DNA of 64,000 nucleotides from Pseudonocardiales bacterium (lineage in GTDB: Bacteria > Actinomycetota > Actinomycetes > Mycobacteriales > Pseudonocardiaceae), in NCBI GenBank assembly GCA_023252195.1, contig JAHEXI010000011.1, positions 49,382-113,381 of the forward strand. Reading direction: 5' to 3'. How positions within the stretch are numbered: position 1 is the first letter of the stretch; each line of letters opens with the position of its first letter. The notes under the pieces were generated by a model. That model had not been told where the DNA came from, searched no databases, and saw only the letters and a list, made by a program, of their open reading frames with translations. Shown here one piece after another: positions 28,065 through 36,338 of this stretch. The translations under genes and the position numbers were made by a program.

Positions 28065-29782
28065 GCAGCTCACCACCGTCCGGCCCCCGCCCGTCCTCCT
28101 CGGACCCTTCCGAGCTCGGGTTCGTGCGCAGGCCAATGGTGCGCTGGCTCGATCCTCACCAACTCGTCGACACGGCGGTGCGGGTTCTGCTCTCGGGTGT
28201 CTTCAGCGCCTATGCCGACTATCGGGAGTTGCAGGCGCTGGAGCCAGCCGAGATGCCGGATCGCTCTGAGCAAGCCGATCTGTGGCTTGACTACGTCGCC
28301 GACCTCGGCGACGGGTGGAACTCGACGTACACCGTGGCCACGCTGCTGGCCACCGAAGGACTCAAGCTCGACTGGGACGGCGAGACCTACGCCACCGAGC
28401 GGGGGCGCATCCTGGTCATGGGCGGCGACCAGGTGTACCCGGTGCCTAAGGCCGCGGAGTACCAGAACCGCATGCTCGGTCCGTACCGGGCGGCGCTGCC
28501 GTGCGCCGCGGGAGAAGCTCCCGAGCTCTTCGCAATTCCGGGAAGCCACGACTGGTACGACGGGCTGGTCAACTTCACCAGCATCTTCTGCCGCAAGCGC
28601 TGGATCGGCGGATGGAAAACGGTGCAGCGTCGGAGCTATTTCGCGCTCAAGCTTCCGAACCGCTGGTGGCTCTGGGGCGTCGACATCCAGTTCGGGTCCT
28701 ATATCGACGAAGCCCAATTGCGGTACTTCGCTGGGGTCGCCCTGTCCCATGTGAAACCCGGTGATCGGATCATCATGTGTACGGCCAAGGAGGTCGACAG
28801 CGGCAGGAAGGGCATCGAGATCCATTCCGACCGGGATGTGGAGTTCCTCGAACGCGAGATCATCACACCCTGTGGTGCCCGGCTGGCGCTGTACATCAAG
28901 AGTGGAAAGCACTACTACGCCCGCTACGAACAGGAGGATGGCCCTCGCCAGCACATCACCTCCGGCGGCGGCGGCGCCTTCTTACATCCCACCCACAACC
29001 TGCCCGAGCGCATGGACCTTCCCGGCCCAGCCGGGCCGGTCGCCTACCGCAAAGCGACCACTTATCCGTCACCGGAGGAATCGAAACGGCTCAGAAAGCG
29101 GATCTGGCTGCTCGCTCCATACAACCTTCCCCTTGCCGGGGTATTCGGCGCCGTCCAGGTACTGTTGGCGTTGATGCTGGGGCTGCATCTCCAAGACCGT
29201 CACGTCGCTCTGGGTCTCGGCGACTTGCTGCACGCGGTGTGGCAGAGCCCGACGTTGTTCCTGCTCATCCCGCTGGTGATCGTGGTGCTGGTGGGAATGG
29301 TGCGCTTCGCCCACGACGCCCGTGGCCTGCGCCGATTCCTCGTCGGGACTGTCCATACGACGGTACAGTTGGCAAGCGCGGCCGGATTCATGATCGCCTC
29401 CTCTTGGCTGTCGTCTGCCTTCGGGCTACGGGGAGCGTGGTCCCTGGTCGCCTTCCTCGGTCTGATCTTCCTCGTGGGTGGAATCGGAGGAATGGTGGGA
29501 ATGTCAGGCTACCTCTGGGTCGCCAACTGCTTTGGCCTACACGGAACAGAGGGATACGCAGCCCAACACCACCAGGACCTCAAACATTTTATCCGTTTAC
29601 ACATTGAAGCCGACGGCGCCCTGACCGTGTACCCGATAGGCGTTGACCGGGTCGGCCGGAAGTGGACACTGTGCCCGGATGCGCCGGCATACGCTCCCTG
29701 GTTCGCCGCACACGGCGCTGAGCCCGAACCGCACCTCATCGAAAAACCGATCACAATCAGCGGTATAGGCCGCGCTTGCTGA
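28061..29782 (+). CDS. Membrane protein with metallophosphoesterase-like domain
   Basis: 573 residues from ATG 28061. The N-terminal 330 residues carry calcineurin-like motifs: GRILVMGGDQVYP near 116, FAIPGSHDWYDG near 157 (in place of the usual GNHD), and KSGKHYYARYEQ near 283, plus HITSGGGGAFLHP. The C-terminal part has four hydrophobic helices (about 352-372, 396-416, 428-450, 463-490) followed by a soluble tail. Substrate unknown; a phosphodiesterase tied to sugar phosphates or a nucleotide signal is inference from its operon. Last of three coupled genes with GH65 and HAD. Confidence 0.8.
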   Translation: MSSSPPSGPRPSSSDPSELGFVRRPMVRWLDPHQLVDTAVRVLLSGVFSAYADYRELQALEPAEMPDRSEQADLWLDYVADLGDGWNSTYTVATLLATEGLKLDWDGETYATERGRILVMGGDQVYPVPKAAEYQNRMLGPYRAALPCAAGEAPELFAIPGSHDWYDGLVNFTSIFCRKRWIGGWKTVQRRSYFALKLPNRWWLWGVDIQFGSYIDEAQLRYFAGVALSHVKPGDRIIMCTAKEVDSGRKGIEIHSDRDVEFLEREIITPCGARLALYIKSGKHYYARYEQEDGPRQHITSGGGGAFLHPTHNLPERMDLPGPAGPVAYRKATTYPSPEESKRLRKRIWLLAPYNLPLAGVFGAVQVLLALMLGLHLQDRHVALGLGDLLHAVWQSPTLFLLIPLVIVVLVGMVRFAHDARGLRRFLVGTVHTTVQLASAAGFMIASSWLSSAFGLRGAWSLVAFLGLIFLVGGIGGMVGMSGYLWVANCFGLHGTEGYAAQHHQDLKHFIRLHIEADGALTVYPIGVDRVGRKWTLCPDAPAYAPWFAAHGAEPEPHLIEKPITISGIGRAC

Positions 29783-29805
29783 ATGTCGAGCAGCGGGAGG
29801 CGATC

Positions 29806-30504
29806 GTGGCTTCAGTTCCGACCCTTGTACTCGTGCACGGGGCTTGGCACGGTCCCTGGTGCTGGGACCTGGTGATCGAGCGGCTCAGCGGCGTCGACAT
29901 CCGCACGATCGCACTGCCGAGCAGCGGCCACGATCCGTCCAAGCTGGGGGATCTGTATAACGATGCAGAGATCGTTCGATCTGTTGTTGCGGATGTCGAC
30001 GGACCAGTGGTTGTCTGCGCCCATTCCTACGGCGGTGCACCTGTCACCGAGGCGCTGGTTAGCATGGGAAAGGTGAGACATCTGGTTTACCTCTGTGCAT
30101 GGCAGGGCAACGTAGGAGATTCGCTTCTCGGCGCGAGACACGGCATACCTCCGCCATGGTGGGAGATGCACGAGGCTGAGGGGTATATCGATCCGCTTCG
30201 ACCGCGTGAGATTTTCTACGGGGACGTCGACCCGGCTACCGCCAAAGCGGCAATCGCCCGCCTCGGACACCAGTCGCTCGCAGCGGTGTCGCAGCCGTTG
30301 ACCCAAGCCAGTTGGCGCAACATCTCTAGCACCTATGTGATCTGCGAGAAAGACCTCGCAATCCCGCCCGCCACTCAGGAGCAGATGGCGCGACGGGCGC
30401 ACCGCGTCGAGCGTCTCGACACATCCCACTCCCCGTTTTTGAGCCAGCCATCACGAGTTGCTGATATACTGCGCAACGAACTGCGGGTGGCAGCGGCGAA
30501 CTGA
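29806..30504 (+). CDS. Alpha/beta hydrolase (esterase-like)
   Basis: 232 residues from GTG 29806, with GGGAGG 5 nt upstream. Fold motifs: LVLVHGAWHGPWCWDLVI at the N-terminus (oxyanion loop), the nucleophile elbow CAHSYGGAPV near 77, acid/His region YVICEKDLAIPP near 181 and LDTSHSPFLSQP near 206. It resembles the methylesterase/pheophorbidase-like group with HGAWHG. Substrate unknown. It follows the metallophosphoesterase by 23 nt and may be cotranscribed. Confidence 0.85.
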   Translation: MASVPTLVLVHGAWHGPWCWDLVIERLSGVDIRTIALPSSGHDPSKLGDLYNDAEIVRSVVADVDGPVVVCAHSYGGAPVTEALVSMGKVRHLVYLCAWQGNVGDSLLGARHGIPPPWWEMHEAEGYIDPLRPREIFYGDVDPATAKAAIARLGHQSLAAVSQPLTQASWRNISSTYVICEKDLAIPPATQEQMARRAHRVERLDTSHSPFLSQPSRVADILRNELRVAAAN

Positions 30505-30514
30505 ACGAAAGGAA

Positions 30515-30725
30515 TAGCACTAGTCGGCGATCTCGGCTCACTTTGAGCAGCAGCTTTCCAGTGTTGCCGCCGGCGTAGAGCATGTTGTGCGCTTCGACAG
30601 CGTTTTCGAGGCCGTTGAGGATGGTCTCGTGCTAAGTGAGCTTGCCCTCAACGATGAGGCCCGCAAGATATTCGATCGCTTCGCCGTCGTTCGGACCGAT
30701 TCCGGAACGGCCGGCGAGACCGGAC
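30515..30725 (-). pseudogene. C-terminal remnant of an MDR oxidoreductase with a nonsense codon
   Basis: The minus strand reads EAIEYLAGLIVEGKLT, a TAG at about 30638-30640, then HETILNGLENAVEAHNMLY and AGGNTGKLLLKVSRD, which is the typical end of a zinc-type quinone oxidoreductase. The TAG replaces the usual Tyr codon of LTYHE. The rest of the gene is missing: the VOC gene begins immediately upstream. No stop follows KVSRD and the frame runs into the neighbouring hydrolase antisense. A deletion relic. Confidence 0.72.
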
Positions 30726-30727
30726 CC

Positions 30728-31675
30728 TCAGTCGTCGTAGGGATCGTCTACTCGAGCCGAGCCGGCCGCGAGGTCGGTGGCTGCATCGACCCGATCGGCA
30801 GGGTCGATCAGCGCGAAGGTGGCTCCGGAAGGGTCAGCGACCCGGGCGATTCGCCCCAGCTCGGTGTCGTAGGGATCGATGTCAACCCGGCCGCCCAACG
30901 CGAGGACCCGACGGGCCGCAGCGTCCGTGCCGATCTGCGGTTCCACCGCGAAGTGCAGCATCCAGTGCGCAGCGCAGTCCGGGTCCGCCCAGCTCTCGTT
31001 CATTTCTAGCCTGCCCAGCATCGTCTTGCCGTCGCGTGACCAGGTGGTGTAGTCCACCTCGATGCCGTCACCGATCTGCCGCTGCTGGTAGCCGAACAGG
31101 TTCGCGAAAAACTCATCTGCCCGTAGGCCGTTCCAGGTATCCAGCTCAGCCCAGTACAGCGATCCAGGGACGGTCCGGCGCAACATCGATGGTCGTGCGG
31201 GCTGCCAGAAACCAACCACGGCGCCCGTCGGGTCTACTCCGAAGAGCACCCTGCCCTGTCCTGGAACATCCGTCGGCCCCGACAAGACCTGGCCACCCAG
31301 CCTACCGAGCACCTGCGCAGTGCGCGTCACGTTGACACTTTCCAAGTACAGCGTCCAGGCCGCGGGTTGACCCGTCTGCACCGGAGTTCCCGACAGACCA
31401 GCCACCGGGCGACCGCCGCACAATGCGGTCAGGTACTCCTGGCGGCGCTGGCCCGAGTGGATTTGGTAGATCCAACCAAATAACCCACTGTAGAATTCCC
31501 GGCTACCGACCGGATCGGCGCTCGACACATCAACCCAACACACCGACCCGGCACTGAGCGATTCGTCCCGGCTCGCCCCTTTTGTGCCCACTCTGTTCGC
31601 CCGCATACCTGAAAGAGAATCCAGAGGCGCCCGCAAATACCCACTGCGCTGGTCGCCCGGCCCGCGCGTGCTCAT
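30728..31675 (-). CDS. Two-domain VOC family protein
   Basis: 315 residues from 31675, or 292 from ATG 31606, which is closer to the conserved part; neither start has a strong ribosome site. Two vicinal-oxygen-chelate modules: VCWVDVSSADPVGSREFYSGL from residue 45 and LYWAELDTWNGLRADEFFANL from about 172, each ending in a VxDPxGA motif (VDPTGAVVGF, VADPSGATFAL). This arrangement matches the actinobacterial CFP32/27-kDa antigen-like group. Function unknown. Confidence 0.85.
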   Translation of the reverse strand: MSTRGPGDQRSGYLRAPLDSLSGMRANRVGTKGASRDESLSAGSVCWVDVSSADPVGSREFYSGLFGWIYQIHSGQRRQEYLTALCGGRPVAGLSGTPVQTGQPAAWTLYLESVNVTRTAQVLGRLGGQVLSGPTDVPGQGRVLFGVDPTGAVVGFWQPARPSMLRRTVPGSLYWAELDTWNGLRADEFFANLFGYQQRQIGDGIEVDYTTWSRDGKTMLGRLEMNESWADPDCAAHWMLHFAVEPQIGTDAAARRVLALGGRVDIDPYDTELGRIARVADPSGATFALIDPADRVDAATDLAAGSARVDDPYDD

Positions 31676-32023
31676 GAGGTCAGGTTGGCGTCTGTGTTGC
31701 CGTCGCTGCTGTCGTCAGCTCGGCCGACAGGTGGAGGCATCCCGTCATGCGGATGTCAGTCTCGAAACGGCTGTGACCTTTCATGAGCGATGGCCGTACC
31801 GTTCGAAGACTAGCGGTCCGGTAACAGTCAAGCTACAGATCTAGGAACCCTCTCAACGTACATCATTTGGTGTAGTGGCACTGCCTGATCCGCAGTACTT
31901 GGAAATTGATCTGTAGAGATGATGACCATTACTCGACCGTCCGGCACTCTCGTGATGGGGTCAACCAAACTTATTGCCTCAGGGCGTGTCTTGGTACCCA
32001 TGCAAGGAACGGAGCTAGAGCCC
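31676..32023. other. Intergenic stretch, no supported gene
   Basis: About 350 nt of lower GC than the surroundings. Short frames on both strands (for example one reading LVDPITRVPDGRVMVII on the minus strand) have no recognisable family or ribosome site. I see no promoter or repeat I would defend. Confidence 0.4.
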
Positions 32024-32188
32024 ATGGCTGAATATTTAGTCATTCGTGGCGGCGGCGACAAAGACGATCGGCGGCCCGGATGGATGCACCGGGAAGTCCG
32101 CGACCACGACCGCCGCTATGAGTGCGATGGACATATTTTCGTCGACGGCACATGGGGTGGGCTCGTCTGCGAGAAGTGTGGCCGGTAA
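32024..32188 (+). CDS. Hypothetical small Cys/His-rich protein
   Basis: 54 residues from ATG 32024; the frame is open upstream to ATG 31919, so the start is uncertain. The C-terminus reads YECDGHIFVDGTWGGLVCEKCGR, an apparent CxxH...CxxC metal knuckle ending right at the stop. No family recognised. It lies in the gap next to nadD, facing it. It could be a real small zinc protein or the tail of a lost gene. Confidence 0.4.
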   Translation: MAEYLVIRGGGDKDDRRPGWMHREVRDHDRRYECDGHIFVDGTWGGLVCEKCGR

Positions 32189-32285
32189 CACCAGCAGCAA
32201 CACGGATGCCGTCGACCAGGAACGATCTCGTGCTCGCCCCTGCCAGCGGACTTCTTCGTCGACGAGGTCGCGGGGACATCTCCGC

Positions 32286-32873
32286 CTAACGCCGATATAG
32301 CCCACGCTTGCTGATGTACTGGACCACCCCGTCGGGCACGAGGTACCAGACTGGCTGGCCGCGCCCGACGCGCTGCCGGCAGTCCGTGGAGGAGATCGCC
32401 ATGGCGGGCACCTCTATCAAGCTCACTGCCTCGTCCGGCAGGTGTTGGCCGTCGAGGTGGAACCCCGGGCGGGTCACCCCGACCAAATGGGCCAGTGCGA
32501 ACAGCTCGTCGACCCGCTTCCAGGACAGTATCTGCGCCAGCGCATCGGCGCCGGTGATGAAAAACATCTCATCATCGGGAAACTCGGTGCGCAGGTCCGT
32601 GAGGGTGTCGACGGTCAACGTGGGCGCCTGGCGTTCGATATCGACCCGGCTGGTGGAAAACCGCGGGTTAGACGCCGTCGCGATAACCGTCATGAGGTAG
32701 CGATCTTCGGCTGGACTGACCTCCCGATCATCTTTCTGCCACGGGATCCCGGTGGGCACGAACATCACCTCGTCCAACTCGAAACGGGCCTGCACCTCGC
32801 TCGCAGCCACGAGATGACCATGGTGAATCGGGTCGAAGGTCCCGCCCATAATCCCGAGTCGCCGGCCGGACAT
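32286..32873 (-). CDS. nadD: Nicotinate-nucleotide adenylyltransferase NadD
   Basis: 195 residues from ATG 32873. It adenylates nicotinate mononucleotide in NAD synthesis. The nucleotidyltransferase motif [20 protein letters not shown] is at residue 7, and the second motif [17 protein letters not shown] near 153 contains the ISST signature. Normally upstream of and cotranscribed with rsfS; here the two are split by the 21.9-32.3 kb block. Divergent from the repeat membrane protein with only 22 nt between starts. Confidence 0.96.
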   Translation of the reverse strand: MSGRRLGIMGGTFDPIHHGHLVAASEVQARFELDEVMFVPTGIPWQKDDREVSPAEDRYLMTVIATASNPRFSTSRVDIERQAPTLTVDTLTDLRTEFPDDEMFFITGADALAQILSWKRVDELFALAHLVGVTRPGFHLDGQHLPDEAVSLIEVPAMAISSTDCRQRVGRGQPVWYLVPDGVVQYISKRGLYRR

Positions 32874-32895
32874 GGGCGCAGCCTAGGCGAGCCGC

Positions 32896-35019
32896 TTGGG
32901 GTCAGCTCCGGCGGCGATAAGCTGGACGCTCAGCGGGCCTGAACTCAGGGGGCAACCGGCGGTGGGACAGTCTTTGGCGAGCAGGAGTCTCAGCGAGGCC
33001 TCAGCGAGGGAGCCCGCGCTGATCGATGCCTTGGCATCTGGCTGCGTGGTCGAGTACAGCAAGCTCACCGTCGAGCAGCTAGCAGCAACGGAGAACCCCC
33101 GGTACACCATCCGCGCCGAGCTGCTGCGGGAGCTGGTGCTGGGCCGCAGTGGTGAGCGCCTTGATCCGCTGGGCGTTCGGGTCCATGGGGCGCGGATCAC
33201 CGGAATGCTTGACCTCACCCATGTGCCGGCCGCAGTGGGCATTGAACTGCGAGGCTGCGTCTTCGAGCGCCCTGTGCTGATGGTCAGCGCCCGCCTACCG
33301 TGGTTGACCTTGGCGGGTTCGCAGCTGTGTGCGCTGGACTGCGACGGCCTCCAGGTCGACGGCGATGTGCTGCTCGGCGACGGGTTCACGGCCACCGGAC
33401 AGAGCGACTACGGCGCCGTACGCCTACTCGGCGCCCACGTCAAAGGCCAGCTCAATCTCAACGGTGCGCGCCTGACCAACGAGACCGGGCCCGCCCTCAT
33501 CGGCGACGGGCTGCACGTCGACGGCGACGTCTTCGGCGGGGGCTTCATCGCCACCGGACACGGCGAGCTCGGCGCGGTCCGGCTGCCGGGAGCCCACATC
33601 GTCGGGCAACTGAATTTCAATGGTGCCGAGCTTGCCAACCAAGCGGGGCCGGCCCTCATCGGCGACGGGCTCCATGTCGACGGTGGCCTGGTGCTCGCCG
33701 AGGGCTTCATCGCGAGCGGCCATTATGAGCGCGGCGCGGTGCGGCTGCCCGGCGCTCATATCAGCGGTCAACTCAACTTAGCTGGCGCGACGCTGGTCAA
33801 CCCCGCCGGGCCGGCCCTCATCGGCGACCATCTCGAAGTCGACGGCGGCGTGTTCCTCGACGGGTTCACCGCCACCGGCCACGGCGAAGACGGCGTGGTG
33901 CGGCTGCCCGACGCCCATATCACCGGCCAGCTCAACCTCGACCGCGCAGAACTGACCAACGCCGCCGGCGCCGCTTTCATCGGCGATCACCTCCGGGTCG
34001 ACAGCGACATGTTCGCCGAGGGACTCACCGCCAGTGGACACAGCCAAGACGGCGCGGTGCGACTCGCCGACGCTCACATCAGCGGACAGCTCAACCTCAG
34101 CCACGCGAAATTGACCAACCAAGCCGGCCGGGCCCTCATCGGCGATCACCTGCAGGTCGACAGCGACATGTTCGCCGAGGGACTCACCGCCACCGGACAC
34201 AGCCAAGACGGCGCGGTGCGACTCGCCGACGCCCACATCAGCGGACAGCTCAACCTCAGCCACGCGCAACTGACCAACCCGGCTGGCCCTGTTCTTGACC
34301 TGGAGGATGCCGAAGCCAAGCACCTGTTCCTGCCGGCCCAGGTGATCTGCCCCCACGCTGCGGCCAAGACGTCACGTTGCGCAGCGCCGGCGCATCAGCT
34401 CACGCTATGCGGCCTTACCTATGCTTCGCTTCATGCGGTCGACTGGCGTGAGTGGCTACACCTGATCATCCACCACACCCGTGCCTATCGACCTCAGCCC
34501 TACCACCAGCTGGCCGCTGCGCTGAGGGCCAGTGGCCACGAATCCGCCGCTCGGGAAGTACTCGTCTGCCAGCAGCAGGATCTGCGCCGCCGCGGCGACA
34601 TCGGCGGCCCACTGGGCAAAGGCGCGCATTGGCTCTGGGGAGCACTCGCCGGATACGGCTACCGAAGTAGTCGAGCTGTCGTCGCCCTCGTCCTAGCCCT
34701 CATGATCGCGGCAGGGCTCGGTATCGCCGCCGGGCACACCTCCCTGGGTCCGGGCCGCTACGTCACCGCGCACACCAGCCAAGCTCAGAATCCGGGGTCG
34801 CCATGCTCCCTGGTCGAGCAGATCGGAGTCGGTATCGACCGCAGCGTGCCGTTAACCCCGGCACGCATCGGCAACCGCTGCGATTTCGATACATCCAGTC
34901 CAGCCGGCGAAGCATTCACCGTATCCACCTGGGCACTCCAGGCCCTGGTGTGGACGCTGGCGGCACTCGCCATCGCCGGTTACGTCGGTCTCATCCGGAA
35001 GGCCAGCGCGCCGGGATGA
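32896..35019 (+). CDS. Membrane protein with six or seven tandem beta-helix repeats
   Basis: Up to 707 residues from TTG 32896; GTG 32962, with AGGGGGC upstream, is an equally good start. Residues about 150-470 consist of tandem units of about 53 residues built around GAHISGQLNL, LTNxAGPALIGDHL and VDGDVFxxGFTATGHG, which should stack as a right-handed beta-helix. A Cys-rich linker follows, and then two membrane helices (VVALVLALMIAAGLGIAAG, about 595-613, and VWTLAALAIAGYVGLI near the C-terminus). Similar actinobacterial proteins are labelled membrane-associated oxidoreductases without proof. The strong nucleotide similarity between the last two repeats suggests recent duplication. Confidence 0.78.
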   Translation: MGSAPAAISWTLSGPELRGQPAVGQSLASRSLSEASAREPALIDALASGCVVEYSKLTVEQLAATENPRYTIRAELLRELVLGRSGERLDPLGVRVHGARITGMLDLTHVPAAVGIELRGCVFERPVLMVSARLPWLTLAGSQLCALDCDGLQVDGDVLLGDGFTATGQSDYGAVRLLGAHVKGQLNLNGARLTNETGPALIGDGLHVDGDVFGGGFIATGHGELGAVRLPGAHIVGQLNFNGAELANQAGPALIGDGLHVDGGLVLAEGFIASGHYERGAVRLPGAHISGQLNLAGATLVNPAGPALIGDHLEVDGGVFLDGFTATGHGEDGVVRLPDAHITGQLNLDRAELTNAAGAAFIGDHLRVDSDMFAEGLTASGHSQDGAVRLADAHISGQLNLSHAKLTNQAGRALIGDHLQVDSDMFAEGLTATGHSQDGAVRLADAHISGQLNLSHAQLTNPAGPVLDLEDAEAKHLFLPAQVICPHAAAKTSRCAAPAHQLTLCGLTYASLHAVDWREWLHLIIHHTRAYRPQPYHQLAAALRASGHESAAREVLVCQQQDLRRRGDIGGPLGKGAHWLWGALAGYGYRSSRAVVALVLALMIAAGLGIAAGHTSLGPGRYVTAHTSQAQNPGSPCSLVEQIGVGIDRSVPLTPARIGNRCDFDTSSPAGEAFTVSTWALQALVWTLAALAIAGYVGLIRKASAPG

Positions 35020-36268
35020 TCACGAACTGCCGCAGGTACAGGTCAGCGAAGGTGACCGGTCCACGCGGCCCTGGCACCCGATCGACGTTGATCCCGGTCT
35101 CCGGGACGCGCCGAAGCTTGAACCCGTCGAGCAGCCGGGTACTGGCATTCCAGAACGCTCCGGTGCCGGCGTAGCTGTCCAGGAACTCAGTCGCGGCGGC
35201 CTCGTCATGGGTGACGATCGTGGCGGCAAGTCCGGAGGTTTCCCGGTTCGCGACATGGGCAGCGTGTGCGGGACCGCTCACCCGGCTCACGGTCAGCGTC
35301 GCCTCCCGCCCGGTGTCCAACGCCCACTCGTGACCCAGCGGGTGGTCGTGCGGCGGCAGGGACAACGCGATCCCGCGCTGGCTGGCAGCATCGAGCAGGG
35401 CAGCGTACAACCGATCCGGCACGCTGTCGGCGACCAGCAGGAGATTGACCCGGTTGCAGACGCCCAACCGGTCCAGCCCGGCCACCAGCAACTCGACGGC
35501 CAGCACGGGATCAGCGGCCGCGTCGACGTAGAGCACACCACCGCCGTCGGCGTGGGCCAGCACTCGAACCCCGTGGCGGGCTCCCTCAGCAGCCAACATC
35601 CGGGTGGTCTCGCCGCTGCCCCGCACGATCACCAGCGGGACCAGCTCCGCCTGCTGAACGAGGGCGACGGCGCTGTCCCGGCGCGGGTCAGGCACCAGTT
35701 GCACGGCATCCGGGTCCAACCCGGCATCGGTCAGCGCGGGCGCGAGGACATGCTCACACAACGCCAGCGCGGAGCGCAGGGCCGCCGACCCAGTGCGCAG
35801 CACGCCGCCATTGCGGGACTTCACCAGCTGCGAGGCGACATCGACGGTGACGTTGGGGCGGGCCTCGAAGGTGGCACCCACCACGCCGACCGGGCGGCGG
35901 CGCTCGATCAGCCGCAACCCGTCTGGACGGTCTTCCAGTACCCGGTCCCGGGCCGGGAACGGTATCCGGGCCAACAGGACGAGCTGGCCGGCCATCTCAG
36001 CCAGCCGGGCCTGTCCCAGCCTCAGCCGATCGATCAGCGCCGGGCTCATCCCCGACTGCTCAGCTGCGGCGATGTCTGCGGCGTTGGCAGCAAGCACCTC
36101 AGCGGCGGAGCTGATCAGCCGCAGGGCCATTGCATCCAGCGCGGCATCGATGGCCTGGTCGGACGCGGTAGCCAGGGTAGGAGCGGCGCGCTGCGCCTGC
36201 CGCGCGCAGTCGGCGACGATGTCGGCCGCGGATTCGGCAGGTAGCCCAGGCGTCGTTCGGAGCTGCAC
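34991..36268 (-). CDS. proA: Glutamate-5-semialdehyde dehydrogenase (gamma-glutamyl phosphate reductase)
   Basis: 425 residues from GTG/ATG at 36268. Second step of proline synthesis: NADPH reduction of gamma-glutamyl phosphate. Motifs: RRPVGVVGATFEARPNVTVD near 128, RGSGETTRMLAAEGA near 215 and the catalytic cysteine in DRLGVCNRVNLLL near 268. Downstream of proB on the same strand with a 70-nt gap that contains a palindromic repeat. Its 3' end overlaps the end of the convergent repeat protein by 29 nt. Confidence 0.95.
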   Translation of the reverse strand: MQLRTTPGLPAESAADIVADCARQAQRAAPTLATASDQAIDAALDAMALRLISSAAEVLAANAADIAAAEQSGMSPALIDRLRLGQARLAEMAGQLVLLARIPFPARDRVLEDRPDGLRLIERRRPVGVVGATFEARPNVTVDVASQLVKSRNGGVLRTGSAALRSALALCEHVLAPALTDAGLDPDAVQLVPDPRRDSAVALVQQAELVPLVIVRGSGETTRMLAAEGARHGVRVLAHADGGGVLYVDAAADPVLAVELLVAGLDRLGVCNRVNLLLVADSVPDRLYAALLDAASQRGIALSLPPHDHPLGHEWALDTGREATLTVSRVSGPAHAAHVANRETSGLAATIVTHDEAAATEFLDSYAGTGAFWNASTRLLDGFKLRRVPETGINVDRVPGPRGPVTFADLYLRQFVIIPARWPSG

Positions 36269-36285
36269 GGTTGCCCAGCCTACTG

Positions 36286-36331
36286 CTCGTGAGTGGCGTT
36301 GAGTGCTGGAACACTGTTACGCACTCACGAG
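36286..36331. repeat. Interspersed palindromic repeat, copy 1
   Basis: 46 nt with perfect 10-bp outer arms, CTCGTGAGTG and CACTCACGAG, and an imperfect inner core (AGTGCTGGAACACT). It lies between proB and proA. A second copy at 43425-43468 is its reverse complement with about two mismatches in the core. Repeats of this kind recur in Pseudonocardiaceae genomes as far as I recall. Confidence 0.85.
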
Positions 36332-36338
36332 CCGGTGT

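Noticed and set aside
21853..32285. RuBisCO, CbbR regulator or carboxysome genes near prk and fbp
   Set aside because: None of the frames in the block shows RuBisCO or LysR motifs, so I do not call a complete Calvin operon.
32896..35019. Regular about 160-nt direct repeats, considered as a CRISPR or non-coding array
   Set aside because: The units are contiguous without spacers, keep one open frame and encode a coherent beta-helix repeat.
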